From the NCBI RefSeq assembly GCF_000826065.2, contig NZ_LN623541.1, positions 1-64,000 of the forward strand: a DNA stretch of 64,000 nucleotides, in the 5' to 3' direction. The position numbers and the translations under genes were made by a program. Position 1 is the stretch's first letter. The number at the start of each line of letters is the position of its first letter. Under the pieces are notes generated by a model, which did not search any database, had not been told where the DNA came from, and worked only from the letters and a program-made list of their open reading frames with translations. Of the stretch, positions 1-9,034 are shown one piece after another. The stretch comes from Tessaracoccus massiliensis (GTDB lineage: Bacteria > Actinomycetota > Actinomycetes > Propionibacteriales > Propionibacteriaceae).

Positions 1-389
1 ACTGGCGCTACCACGGGTTCATCACCAACAGTGACCTACCCATGATCGAGGCCGACCAACGTCACCGTGACCACGCGATCGTGGAGCAAGTCATCGCCGA
101 GGTGAAAACCATGGCACTGAAGCATCTTCCCTCCGGGAAGTACTTCGCTAACACCGCATGGGTCGGCTACGCAGTCATCGCGTTCAACATCTCCCGCGCC
201 GCAGCCCACGCAGCCCAGCGTCCCACCACCCGATGGCCCAGCCTGACCCGACACCTGATCACCATCCCCGCCCGGGTCACCCGATCCGCCAGACGCCTGC
301 GGCTCCATTTACCGACCCGATGGGCCTGGAAAACCGCCCTCGACCAACTCTGGACAGCCACCAGCCCACCACTACGCGGCACTCTCTGA
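1..389 (+). CDS. IS1380-family transposase, C-terminal part (cut by window edge)
   Basis: The frame is open from base 3 and reads WRYHGFITNSDLPMIEADQ, followed by a conserved segment ending near NISRAA. This matches the C-terminal part of DDE transposases of the IS1380 family, which catalyse cut-and-paste movement of their own element. Only about 128 residues are visible, so it cannot be judged whether the gene is intact. After the stop, bases 390-632 hold no convincing gene, and I could not identify a terminal inverted repeat there. The family call rests on recognising the conserved C-terminal block and is fairly firm. Confidence 0.8.
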   Translation, partial: WRYHGFITNSDLPMIEADQRHRDHAIVEQVIAEVKTMALKHLPSGKYFANTAWVGYAVIAFNISRAAAHAAQRPTTRWPSLTRHLITIPARVTRSARRLRLHLPTRWAWKTALDQLWTATSPPLRGTL

Positions 390-632
390 CCACCCAGCCC
401 CCGCAGGGCCCAACCAAAGGAACCCAGTAGAAAAGCCGGGCAGACCGGCAGATACCCCACGCCCTGACCCCACACGAACACCCACCCCTGGCCACAACCA
501 GCCTCCAAGACCACCAACGGTGGATCCAGGCTCAGGGACCGGGTTCGAACCTGGCCTGGAAGAACCGCAGGTAGCGCGCGTCATCGTCCGCCGGGCACGG
601 GGGGGCGTTGGTGGCTTTCCCCTGCCGCGATC

Positions 633-1232
633 CTAGAGACCTTCGCCCCCGATGGGTTCGTAATCGTCGGGATCGTAGACAGAACCGGTGCGCAGGCACC
701 GTTCCCGGGAGTCCATCATGTCCTCCAGGATGTAGCCCAGCCACTCCACCAGGTCCACCAGGCCGGGGTTGGCGGCGACGACGGCCGACGTCGGCTCGGC
801 CATCCGGTCGCTGCCGGCCAACTCGGCCCACCAGAACAGCCGCAGCGCCCCCAGCGTCTTGGCCCAGTCGTCGACGGCGCCCAGCCGCACGGGGATGTAG
901 TCGCGGTAGGCGTCGATGTTGTCGACGACCGTGTGGGCCGCCGCGATGCGCGCGCGGGTCTGCGTGTGGATGGAATCGCGCCAGAACTCGTCGGCCTGCT
1001 TCGCGTCGCTCAGCGCCGCCGGGTAGAGCCGCGCCAGGCGGGGGTTGGCGAGCATGCGGTTGGTGGGGTCGTCGGCCATGTCGGCGACGATCTGCTCGAA
1101 CGCATCGTCGCTGTCGGCGGGCAGGAGGCCTTCGAGGTGCTGGATGTAGAAGCGCACCATGGACGCCAGGCCGTGGTCGCGGCCGTCCGCGCCGTCGAAC
1201 TCCCAGATGATGTCGGTGGGCTCCAGCGTCAC
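633..1232 (-). CDS. DUF2017 family protein
   Basis: This 199-residue acidic protein begins [14 protein letters not shown] and matches the actinobacterial DUF2017 family, whose function is not established. The GTG start at 1232 is chosen because it overlaps the clpS stop codon by 4 bp and because the homologous part begins there; the frame remains open further upstream. Tight coupling to clpS suggests a link to the Clp protease, but this is inference. No catalytic motif or membrane segment is visible. Confidence 0.8.
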   Translation of the reverse strand: MTLEPTDIIWEFDGADGRDHGLASMVRFYIQHLEGLLPADSDDAFEQIVADMADDPTNRMLANPRLARLYPAALSDAKQADEFWRDSIHTQTRARIAAAHTVVDNIDAYRDYIPVRLGAVDDWAKTLGALRLFWWAELAGSDRMAEPTSAVVAANPGLVDLVEWLGYILEDMMDSRERCLRTGSVYDPDDYEPIGGEGL

Positions 1233-1522
1233 GACTGCTCCATCGTGGCCCAGAGGTTGTATCCCTGCATCGCCAGCACGTCGCGCTCCATCGTCTCCCG
1301 GTTGCCGGAGGACACCACGGCCTTCCCGTCGTGGTGCACCTGCAGCATGAGTTCCTCCGCCTTCTCCAGCGGGTACTTGAAGTACTCCTGGAACACGTAG
1401 GTGACGTAGCTCATCAGGTTGACGGGGTCGTCCCACACGATGGTCACCCACGGCGAGGTGCTCTCCGGCGCCTCGGTGGGTTGCTCGATGACCTGGGCCC
1501 CTCCTGCTGGTGCTTGGCTCAT
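1229..1522 (-). CDS. clpS: ATP-dependent Clp protease adaptor ClpS
   Basis: This 97-residue protein carries the ClpS core: [20 protein letters not shown], then a segment on [14 protein letters not shown] and ending ...LWATMEQS. ClpS binds the N-domain of a ClpA/ClpC unfoldase and delivers N-degron substrates to ClpP. The DDPVN element corresponds to the conserved DDxxN motif that helps hold the substrate N-terminus. The gene is divergent from pncB, with only 30 bp between the starts, and its stop overlaps the start of the DUF2017 gene, so the two are probably co-transcribed. Confidence 0.92.
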   Translation of the reverse strand: MSQAPAGGAQVIEQPTEAPESTSPWVTIVWDDPVNLMSYVTYVFQEYFKYPLEKAEELMLQVHHDGKAVVSSGNRETMERDVLAMQGYNLWATMEQS

Positions 1523-1552
1523 GCCCCCTACTCTGCCACTACGCTGAGGCGC

Positions 1553-2905
1553 ATGACCACCGCTCTGCTGACCGATCACTACGAGCTCACGATGGTGCAG
1601 GCCGCCCTCGAGGCGGGCACGGCCAACCGACGCAGCCTGTTCGACCTGTTCACCCGTCGCCTCCCGAGCGGTCGGCGCTACGGGGTTTCGGCGGGCCTGG
1701 GCCGCGCGATCGACGCGATCGGGAACTTCCGCTTCGGCGACGAGGAGCTGAGCTTCCTCCTGGAGAAGAAGATCATCAAGGACAACCTGGCCGAGTACCT
1801 GGCCAACTACCGGTTCAGCGGCGACATCTGGGGCTACCCGGAGGGCGAGATCTACTTCCCCGGCTCGCCCGTGCTCTCGGTGGAGGGCACCTTCGCCGAA
1901 GCCTGCCTCCTGGAGACGGTGCTGCTGAGCATCTACAACCACGATTCGGCGATCGCCGCGGCCGCATCGCGGATGACGGCGATGGCCGGGGACCGCGCCT
2001 GCGCCGAGATGGGCGCGCGTCGCACGCAGGAACACTCCGCCGTCGCCGCCGCCCGCGCCGCCTACGTGGCGGGCTTCGCCTCCACCTCGAACCTCGAGGC
2101 GGGCCGCACCTACGGCATCCCGACGATCGGTACCGCCGCGCACTCGTTCACGTTGCTGTTCGACACCGAGGAGGACGCCTTCCGCGCCCAGCTCGCGGCG
2201 CTGGGTGAGGACACCACGCTGCTGGTCGACACCTACGATGAGGAGGCCGCCATCCGCCTCGGTGTCGAACTGACGGAGGGCCGGCTGGGCTCTATCCGCC
2301 TCGACTCCGGCGACCTGGCGATCATGGCCCGCCAGGCCCGTGACCTCCTCGACGACCTGGGCGCGACGCAGACCAGGATCATGGTCACCTCGGATCTCGA
2401 CGAGTGGCAGATCGCCGCGTTGCAGGGCGCCCCCGTCGACGGCTATGGCGTGGGCACCTCGCTGGTGACCGGATCCGGGCATCCCACCTGTGGGTTCGTC
2501 TACAAGCTGGTGGCCCGCGCGGAGTCGGAGGATCCGGACGCGCCGTGGGTGCCCGTGGGTAAAAAGTCCAAGGGCAAGAACACCCTCGGCGGCCGCAAGT
2601 TCGCCATGCGCCGCCTCGGCGAGAACGGGCGGGCGGAATCCGAGGTCATCGGCCTGGGCACTCCCCCGGTCAACGACGGCAACGACCGCGAACTGCTGGT
2701 GCCCATCTACGAGAAGGGCGAGCTGGTCTACCACGCCACGCTCGACGACGCGCGCCGCCGGCACGCCGAGTCCCTCGCCGAACTCCCACTGGCCGCCCGC
2801 CGCATCTCCGACGGCGACCCCGCGCTGGAGACGATCATCCTCGACGAGACCGGCGACGAGACGACCAACCCCTACCAGGCCGCCCCCGTCGTCACGAACC
2901 TCTGA
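1553..2905 (+). CDS. pncB: Nicotinate phosphoribosyltransferase
   Basis: This 450-residue enzyme makes nicotinate mononucleotide from nicotinate and PRPP in NAD salvage. It begins [19 protein letters not shown], typical of the family N-terminus. It has the AAHSF histidine near residue 197 (the phosphorylated His in the family) and RLDSGD near 249-254 in the PRPP-binding region. The ATG at 1553 is chosen over an upstream extension because the homologous part starts there and the extension would overlap clpS in antisense. It converges on the cysteine hydrolase gene, overlapping it by 14 bp at the 3' ends. Confidence 0.93.
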   Translation: MTTALLTDHYELTMVQAALEAGTANRRSLFDLFTRRLPSGRRYGVSAGLGRAIDAIGNFRFGDEELSFLLEKKIIKDNLAEYLANYRFSGDIWGYPEGEIYFPGSPVLSVEGTFAEACLLETVLLSIYNHDSAIAAAASRMTAMAGDRACAEMGARRTQEHSAVAAARAAYVAGFASTSNLEAGRTYGIPTIGTAAHSFTLLFDTEEDAFRAQLAALGEDTTLLVDTYDEEAAIRLGVELTEGRLGSIRLDSGDLAIMARQARDLLDDLGATQTRIMVTSDLDEWQIAALQGAPVDGYGVGTSLVTGSGHPTCGFVYKLVARAESEDPDAPWVPVGKKSKGKNTLGGRKFAMRRLGENGRAESEVIGLGTPPVNDGNDRELLVPIYEKGELVYHATLDDARRRHAESLAELPLAARRISDGDPALETIILDETGDETTNPYQAAPVVTNL

Positions 2906-3437
2906 GCTCGGCGGCTGTCTTCAACGTCACCTGGGGCGGGTAGAGGCCCATCACCTGCAGCGCGGCCGCGTGGTTCTCCGGCGTCGAGCCCGCGCAGCCG
3001 TCGGTGACCAGCGTGATCGTCGCGCCAGCGTCGGCGGCGGGGAGCACGGTGGAGACCACGCAGCAGTCGGTCGAGACCCCGGTCACGATCAGTTCCGCGG
3101 CCTCCCCCACCACCGGGGCCAGCACGTCCCACTTGCCGAAGGTGGGGGCGTCGAGCACTGTGGCCTCCACATCGGCGAACTCGTCGACCAGATCGAAGTA
3201 GGGGTCCTCCGCGGGGCGGTCCGCGAAGGGCCAGGCCTTCATGTACGCGTCCCAGGACCCCACTCTGGCGCCAGGCTCGAGCGGCACCCAGCGCGTGATG
3301 ATCGTGCGCCCCCGGTACCGCGCGAGCAACCCGGAGATCGTCGCGGCGGCATCGCTCCACATCGGCGATCCCCAGTCGGAATCCGGATCGGCGAAGATCC
3401 GTTGCGGGTCGATGATCACCAGCCAGGGGGCGCTCAT
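2892..3437 (-). CDS. Isochorismatase-family cysteine hydrolase
   Basis: This 181-residue protein has the isochorismatase/nicotinamidase triad: Asp10 in [10 protein letters not shown], Lys102 in TFGKWD, and Cys126 in [11 protein letters not shown]. Such enzymes hydrolyse C-N or ether bonds via a cysteine thioester; members include nicotinamidase, ureidoacrylate amidohydrolase and isochorismatase. Its start overlaps the stop of the NCS1 permease by 4 bp, and a PfkB kinase lies upstream, so a nucleobase or nucleoside catabolic substrate is more likely than isochorismate. Convergent pncB could hint at nicotinamide, but the operon partners argue against it. Exact substrate unknown. Confidence 0.85.
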   Translation of the reverse strand: MSAPWLVIIDPQRIFADPDSDWGSPMWSDAAATISGLLARYRGRTIITRWVPLEPGARVGSWDAYMKAWPFADRPAEDPYFDLVDEFADVEATVLDAPTFGKWDVLAPVVGEAAELIVTGVSTDCCVVSTVLPAADAGATITLVTDGCAGSTPENHAAALQVMGLYPPQVTLKTAAELRGS

Positions 3438-4936
3438 GCGCGCTCCTCCTGGCGGGCGATCGTGCCGCGGCGGGCGATCAGCGTCACCACGAAGCTCAGC
3501 ACCAGCGCGATGAGCACGCCCAGGTTGGCCCACGGCCACACGCCGTCCCAGGCCTCGACACCGTCGACGACGGTGCGGGTGCCCAGGCCGAACGGCTCCA
3601 GCAGGTAACCCTGCCAGTTGGCCCACGGCGCGTCGCCGGCGAACTGGTTGATCACCAGACCCCACCCCAGGATGGTGGTGACCACCAACGTGGCGATGGA
3701 GACCCAGTCGAACGCCTTGTACCGGCCGGTCGCGTCGAACAGGGCCTGCTCGTCGTAGGGGCGCTTGCGGGTGATGATGTCGGCGATGAGGATGCCCGCC
3801 CAGGAGGCCATCGGCACGCCGAGGATCAGCAGGAAGCTCTGGAAGGGGCCGAGGAAGTTCTCCGCGAAGAACACCACGAAGATGGTGCCGATGGTCAGCA
3901 GCACGCCGTCGATGCCGGCGGCGGCGGGGCGCGGGATGCGGATGCCCAGGCTCAGCAGGGTCAGTCCGGAAGAGTAGATGCCCAGCACCGCACCCGAGAC
4001 CAGCGCCAGCACCGCGGTGATCCAGAAGGGGATGAGCACCCACACCGGCAGGATCGTGGCGAGCGTGCCGATCGGGTCGTCGGCGATGCCGGCGCTGAGC
4101 TCAGGGTCCGAACCGGCCAGCAGCAGGCCGAAGAGCACCAGGATGACCGGGGCGACCGAGCCGCCGAACGTGTTCCAGAACACGATGGAGCCGTTCGACG
4201 CGTCGCGGCGCTGGTAGCGCGACCAGTCCGCGGCGATGTTGATCCAGCCCAGGCCGAAGCCGGTCATCACCATCGTCAGCGCGCCCATCAGTTGGGCGGG
4301 CGAGCCGGAGGGGATCGACTGCACGGCGGACCAGTCGATGTGGCTGAAGGTGAGGATCATGTAGACGATCGTGATGGCGCCGGTGATCCAGGTCAGCACC
4401 GATTGCAGCTTCATGATGGTGTGGTAGCCCAGCACGGAGGCCACGATGATCAGTGCGGCCACGGCGACCGCGGCGATGACCATCGTGGTGGTGCCGCCGC
4501 CCAGGCCGAGCCGGCCGAAGACCGTGGCGGTGGCCAGCACCGCCATGATCGACAGGAACGTCTCCCACCCGATCGACAGGAACCAACTGACGATGCCCGG
4601 CAGTTTCTGGCCGTGCACGCCGAACGCGGCGCGGGAGATCACCATCGTCGGCACGGAGCCGCGCTTGCCTGCGATCGCGATGATGCCGCAGAGCGCGAAC
4701 GAGATGGGGATGCCGATGACCGCGACGAGGAGGCCCTGCCAGAACGAAACCTCGAAGCCGTAGATGAACGCCGCGTACCCCATGCCGAACACCGACACGT
4801 TCGCGGCGAACCAGGGCCAGAGGAGGTCGCGGGGCTTGGCGGTGCGTTCGGCCTCGTCGATGATGTCGATGCCGTTGGTCTCGATCAGGCGGGCCTTGGT
4901 GGCCGCGTCGAACCCGGTCTGCGTACTATCGGTCAT
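3434..4936 (-). CDS. NCS1-family nucleobase:cation symporter (cytosine/purine permease type)
   Basis: This 500-residue integral membrane protein has about twelve hydrophobic segments. It begins with a cytosolic tail ending AKPRDLLWPWFAANVSV, the usual NCS1 N-terminal pattern. It should import a nucleobase or related compound (cytosine, purine, hydantoin, thiamine precursor) with Na+ or H+. It is the middle gene of a three-gene minus-strand operon: PfkB kinase 18 bp upstream and cysteine hydrolase overlapping 4 bp downstream. Import, phosphorylation of a ribosyl compound and ring or amide hydrolysis would fit together, but the substrate cannot be read from sequence. Confidence 0.87.
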   Translation of the reverse strand: MTDSTQTGFDAATKARLIETNGIDIIDEAERTAKPRDLLWPWFAANVSVFGMGYAAFIYGFEVSFWQGLLVAVIGIPISFALCGIIAIAGKRGSVPTMVISRAAFGVHGQKLPGIVSWFLSIGWETFLSIMAVLATATVFGRLGLGGGTTTMVIAAVAVAALIIVASVLGYHTIMKLQSVLTWITGAITIVYMILTFSHIDWSAVQSIPSGSPAQLMGALTMVMTGFGLGWINIAADWSRYQRRDASNGSIVFWNTFGGSVAPVILVLFGLLLAGSDPELSAGIADDPIGTLATILPVWVLIPFWITAVLALVSGAVLGIYSSGLTLLSLGIRIPRPAAAGIDGVLLTIGTIFVVFFAENFLGPFQSFLLILGVPMASWAGILIADIITRKRPYDEQALFDATGRYKAFDWVSIATLVVTTILGWGLVINQFAGDAPWANWQGYLLEPFGLGTRTVVDGVEAWDGVWPWANLGVLIALVLSFVVTLIARRGTIARQEERA

Positions 4937-4954
4937 TGCCGAAGTCTGGCACGC

Positions 4955-5878
4955 TCAGCCCCGGGCGGCCAGAAACTCGTCGATTTCGGCGGATGCGGGG
5001 GAACTGGCCGGTCCGTGCCTGGTGACCTGGATGGCGCCGGCGACGTTGGCGCGCCGGCAGGCCTCCACCCAGCCGGTGCCCCGCGCCCGCTCTGCGACGA
5101 GGACGCCGGTGTGGGCGTCGCCCGCACCGTTGGTGTCCACGGGCGTCTGCGGAAAGCCCGGGACAGTCGTCGACCGGCCCTCGCCGAACACGGCACATCC
5201 CTCCTGCCCGTCGCGGACGATCGCGACCGCGCCGTGCGCCAGCAGGGGTGCCACGGCTTCGGCCGCGGCCGCCATACCGTCGATGCCCGTGAGATCGGTG
5301 GCCTCCTCCTGGTTGGAGGTCCACACGGTGGTGCGCGCCAGCATCGCGTCGCGGGTGGCGGCGGGCAGGGTGGCGAAGACCGCTCCCGGGTCCAGAACCA
5401 CCTCCACACCGTCGGGCAGCGCGGCCAGCCACTCCTCCAGCGGCACGCGGGTGGCCTCGACGAGCAGCGAGTAGCCGCTGACGCACACGAGGTCGCCGGG
5501 GCGCGGGTCGCTGCTGGCCAACCCCTCGACGGAGAGTTGCCGCTCGGCTCCCATCAGCGTGACGAACGTGCGTTCGCCCGTGGGTTCCACCAGCACCACG
5601 CACAGCGCGGTGTCGAGCCCCTCCACCGCCGGCGCGGACCAGGTGATGCCGGCCGCAGCCAACGCCGCGCGGATGAGGTCTCCGTTGGGGCCGGTGCCGA
5701 TCGCTCCGGCGTGCACGCATTCGGCGCCGGACCGCGCCGCGGCCACCAGGATGTTGACCGCGCCGCCGGCCTGCTGGCTCCAGTCGGCCGCCATCACGTT
5801 CTGCCCGCGGCGGGGCAGGTCCGGAATGAGCGCCGTCGCGTCGACGAGGGCCTGGGCGGTGTGGATCACGCGAGGCAT
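4955..5878 (-). CDS. PfkB-family carbohydrate/nucleoside kinase
   Basis: This 307-residue protein has the ribokinase fold signatures: the AGGAVN turn near residues 37-42 for sugar binding, and DTNGAGDAHTG near 248-257, where Asp254 is the expected catalytic base and GAGD forms the anion hole. Members phosphorylate ribose, nucleosides, fructose and similar compounds. It is the first gene of the permease/hydrolase operon, so a ribonucleoside or ribose moiety is plausible. The ATG at 5878 is chosen because the conserved region starts immediately after it. A 158-bp gap separates it from malQ. Confidence 0.87.
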   Translation of the reverse strand: MPRVIHTAQALVDATALIPDLPRRGQNVMAADWSQQAGGAVNILVAAARSGAECVHAGAIGTGPNGDLIRAALAAAGITWSAPAVEGLDTALCVVLVEPTGERTFVTLMGAERQLSVEGLASSDPRPGDLVCVSGYSLLVEATRVPLEEWLAALPDGVEVVLDPGAVFATLPAATRDAMLARTTVWTSNQEEATDLTGIDGMAAAAEAVAPLLAHGAVAIVRDGQEGCAVFGEGRSTTVPGFPQTPVDTNGAGDAHTGVLVAERARGTGWVEACRRANVAGAIQVTRHGPASSPASAEIDEFLAARG

Positions 5879-6036
5879 GGGCGCATCATATGCCTGATCG
5901 GGCCATGCGGCGGCGAGCCGTCGGGCGGCGCCGGGCATGTAGTCACCAACTCGGCGCACACCACTGACTCCCCCGGCCCACACAGGGCGCCAAGCTCTGT
6001 GGCGTAGATGCGTGCCGAGGTGAGGGGGCCGGGACC

Positions 6037-8193
6037 TCAGCCCCAGCGGGATTCCGGCTGCTGCTGGATGCCGTTCATCACCGCGGCGAGCCGGTTCGGC
6101 AGTTCAGCGGTGAAGATGTCCTCGAGGTGGATGGGATTGCCGTCCTCATCGCCCAGCGGGACACGCCAGTTGGGGTATTCGTTGATGGTGCCCGGCTGGT
6201 TCTGGGCGCGGCGCTCCCCCACCGCGTCGGTGAGGCCGGCGAGCAGCACCTTCGACGGCGTGTGCAGCAGGAACTTGTGCAGCGCCAGCATGACCTCCAC
6301 CGGCTCATCCCGGTCCTCCGGGTTGAGCAGGCCGTAGTCGACCAGCTTGTTCAGCCAGTCCTCCTGCTCGCGGTGCGACGCGGCGAGTTCCTCGTCGAGG
6401 GGTTCGGTCAGCAGGCCGAGGTCGTCGCGCAGCCGCACATGGTCGCCGGCGAGGTAGCCGAGCGTGGGTGGCAGGTCGTGCGTGGTCACCGAAGCCATGC
6501 AGTATTCGCGCCAGTGGCCCGCGTCGAGCGGCTGGCCCTGGTGGTCCGCCTCGAACCAGAGCACGGAGGTGCCCAGCAGGCCGCGGCGGGAGAGGTAGTC
6601 GCGCACCCAGGGTTCGACGGTGCCGAGGTCCTCGCCGATGACGAGGGCCTGGGCGCGCTGCGCCTCCAGCGCGAGGATGCCGATCATGGCCTCGTGGTTG
6701 TTGCGCACATAGGTGCCGCCCGTGGGACCGGCGCCCTGCGGCACCCACCAGAGGCGGAACATGCCGATGATGTGGTCCACGCGGAGCCCGCCGACGCGGC
6801 GCAGCGCCGCGGCCACCATGGCGCGGAACGGCTCGTAGGCCAACTCCTCCAACTTGTCGGGGCGCCAGGGCGGCTGGCCCCAGTCCTGGCCGGACTGGTT
6901 GTACTGGTCAGGCGGCGCGCCCACACTCATGCCCTGCGCGAATACCTCCGGCATCATCCAGGTCTCGGCGCCGTGGCGGTGCACGCCGACCGCAAGATCG
7001 GTGACGATGCCCACCGGCATGCCCACCTCGTCGGCCACCGTCTGGGCCGCGGAGACCTGGGTCTGCGCGATCCACTGCAGCCACTCGAAGAACGAGACCT
7101 CGTCGGCGTGCTCCTGCGCGAACGCGGCCACCGCGGGCGACTGGGGTGACTGGAACTCGTCGGGCCAGTCGCTCCAGAACTGGCCATGGGCCCGGCTCAG
7201 CGCGCTCCACAGCGCGAAGTAGCGCAGCCCCACCCCTTCGCGGCTGCGGAAATCCTGGTAGGCGATGTGCCGGGCCGGGCGCATGCCGGCGGCATGGATG
7301 ATCCGCAGCGCCTCCAGCTTCAGCGGCCACACGGCGTTGCGGTCCACGATGCCCGAGGCCTCCGCGGCCTCCTGCGCCTGCCGCAACAGCGCCTTGATCC
7401 GGCGGCGTTCCTCCTTGCCGAGGGTGGCGTACTCAGGGATGGACTCTGGGTGGATGTAGATGGGGTTGATGAACCGGCGGCTGGCCGGCAGGTAGGGCGA
7501 CGGCTCGATCGGCGGGGCGGGCTCCGCCGCGTGCAGCGGGTTGATCAGCACGTAGCCGGCGAACTGCCGGGCGCCGGACCAGGTGATGAGGTCCGCCAGG
7601 TCGCCCAGGTCGCCGATGCCCCAGGAGCGGTCCGAGGTGACGGAGTACAACTGGGTCCCGTAGCCCCAGATCCGTTCACCGCGCATCTTCCCGGGGAACC
7701 CGACGAACGACGGCGTCACGATCAGCGAGGCCTCATGCGAGCCGGTGAACGAGTTGGCGATGACGCGGTGGTAGCCGGTGGGCAGGTCCGCGCCGAGCCA
7801 GAACGTGGCCTCTCCGATGTGCCCGCCGTCGACCCAACGGTCAGGGGCGTGGTTCTCCACCTGCCACGCGGGCCGGGTCTCCCCGGATTCCAGGCGGATG
7901 TAGACCTCGACGTGGGTGCCTGCCGGCACGTGCACGTTGATGTAGATCCCCTGGCCCTCTTCGGCGACGGTGCAGGCGGGCAGCGTGCGGCGCCACCGGT
8001 CGTCCTCCAGGCGGGTCAGGGCGTCATCGGCGGCCTGCGGGCTGGAGGCATCAATGTCGAAGGCCTTCAACACCTCGGTGATGGTCTCAGCGGAAATGGC
8101 CTGATGGCGGCCCTTCCAGTCCCAGAATTCCTGGGCGATACCGAACTTCTCTGCCAGCAGGGCAAGGCTGGGGTACACGTCGCTCACCGGCAC
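6037..8193 (-). CDS. malQ: 4-alpha-glucanotransferase (amylomaltase)
   Basis: This 718-residue GH77 enzyme transfers alpha-1,4-glucan segments between maltodextrins. Visible are GGLRVDHIIG with the catalytic nucleophile at about Asp473 and VIGEDLG with the acid/base at about Glu521. The N-terminal 150 residues form the extra beta-rich domain of the longer actinobacterial and enterobacterial MalQ proteins. The start is GTG at 8193, a few bases after the RDD gene's stop, so the two are probably co-transcribed. No other maltodextrin gene lies nearby. Confidence 0.92.
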   Translation of the reverse strand: MPVSDVYPSLALLAEKFGIAQEFWDWKGRHQAISAETITEVLKAFDIDASSPQAADDALTRLEDDRWRRTLPACTVAEEGQGIYINVHVPAGTHVEVYIRLESGETRPAWQVENHAPDRWVDGGHIGEATFWLGADLPTGYHRVIANSFTGSHEASLIVTPSFVGFPGKMRGERIWGYGTQLYSVTSDRSWGIGDLGDLADLITWSGARQFAGYVLINPLHAAEPAPPIEPSPYLPASRRFINPIYIHPESIPEYATLGKEERRRIKALLRQAQEAAEASGIVDRNAVWPLKLEALRIIHAAGMRPARHIAYQDFRSREGVGLRYFALWSALSRAHGQFWSDWPDEFQSPQSPAVAAFAQEHADEVSFFEWLQWIAQTQVSAAQTVADEVGMPVGIVTDLAVGVHRHGAETWMMPEVFAQGMSVGAPPDQYNQSGQDWGQPPWRPDKLEELAYEPFRAMVAAALRRVGGLRVDHIIGMFRLWWVPQGAGPTGGTYVRNNHEAMIGILALEAQRAQALVIGEDLGTVEPWVRDYLSRRGLLGTSVLWFEADHQGQPLDAGHWREYCMASVTTHDLPPTLGYLAGDHVRLRDDLGLLTEPLDEELAASHREQEDWLNKLVDYGLLNPEDRDEPVEVMLALHKFLLHTPSKVLLAGLTDAVGERRAQNQPGTINEYPNWRVPLGDEDGNPIHLEDIFTAELPNRLAAVMNGIQQQPESRWG

Positions 8194-8197
8194 GACC

Positions 8198-8965
8198 TTA
8201 ACGGATCTTGAGGACGAGGGTCTTCGCGATCATGTCGGCCAGGGTCTGCTTGCGCGCAGTGAAGGCCGCCATGATGCCGTTGACGAGGCTGACCAGCGTG
8301 ATGGCGTACAGCACCGGCGAGGCGATGGCGCGCACGATGATGGTGCCCCAACTCAGCGTGGCGTTCTCATCCGACGCCGGCACCAGGCGGGTACCCACGG
8401 CCATCATTCCGAGGGTCGCGGCCTTGGTGCGGTACATCAGGATGCGGTAGATGATCCAGATGACCGTCTGGACCATCGCCACCTGCCAGACGATCCCGGT
8501 GAGCTCAGGGCTCAGTTCCGGCGCGGGGCCGGACTGGTTCTCCGACCAGATGATCACGTCGTTGAGCCACTGCTCGATGAGGGGCATCATGCGGGCGTTG
8601 AGCCCGATCACCGAGACGACGATCCAGTTGACCACGCCGACGACGAGACCGTCGATGAAGTAGCCGAGGACGCGCCACCAGAAGCCCGCGAGCCGGGGGA
8701 TGCGGCCGCTGTCGGCGGACCCGTAGCCCTGCTGCGCCCCGTAGGGCTGCTGGCCGTAGTTCTGGGCGTAGGGTTGCTGACCGTAGCCGGAATAGGGCTG
8801 CTGCTGGCCGACGTGGGGCGAGGGCGAGCCGTAGCCCGCAGGAGCGCCGGCGGACGGGGCGGGGGTCGACTGGGACCAGGCAACACCGTCCCAGAACCTC
8901 TCGCCTCCGGACCCGGCGGGATCTGGGTACCAACCGGCGGGGGGCTGCTGCGGAGTGTTCGTCAT
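8198..8965 (-). CDS. RDD-family membrane protein with N-terminal SHOCT-like/DUF2510-type tail
   Basis: This 255-residue protein begins with a short domain containing PPAGWYPDPAGSGGERFWDG, a DUF2510-like tryptophan motif. A Tyr/Gln/Gly-rich low-complexity linker with repeated GYGQQPY-type units follows at about residues 45-85. The C-terminal RDD domain has about four hydrophobic segments (IPRLAGFWWRVLGYFIDGLV onward). RDD proteins are poorly characterised membrane proteins; some act in transport. The gene is divergent from a protein kinase, with a gap of about 70 bp, and lies just upstream of malQ. Function not known. Confidence 0.82.
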   Translation of the reverse strand: MTNTPQQPPAGWYPDPAGSGGERFWDGVAWSQSTPAPSAGAPAGYGSPSPHVGQQQPYSGYGQQPYAQNYGQQPYGAQQGYGSADSGRIPRLAGFWWRVLGYFIDGLVVGVVNWIVVSVIGLNARMMPLIEQWLNDVIIWSENQSGPAPELSPELTGIVWQVAMVQTVIWIIYRILMYRTKAATLGMMAVGTRLVPASDENATLSWGTIIVRAIASPVLYAITLVSLVNGIMAAFTARKQTLADMIAKTLVLKIR

Positions 8966-9034
8966 GGCTCCAAGAATGCCAGACTTCGATGAAGTTCCCG
9001 GAATACGCCCTGATGGGGGAGAATGTCCATCGGC

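Noticed and set aside
535-560. GGTTCGAAC motif that resembles a tRNA T-loop
   Set aside because: The flanks do not form a five-pair T stem on either strand and no acceptor or anticodon arm fits upstream.
4292-6007. 571-codon open frame opposite the permease and PfkB kinase
   Set aside because: No recognisable domain and it spans two well-supported genes on the other strand.
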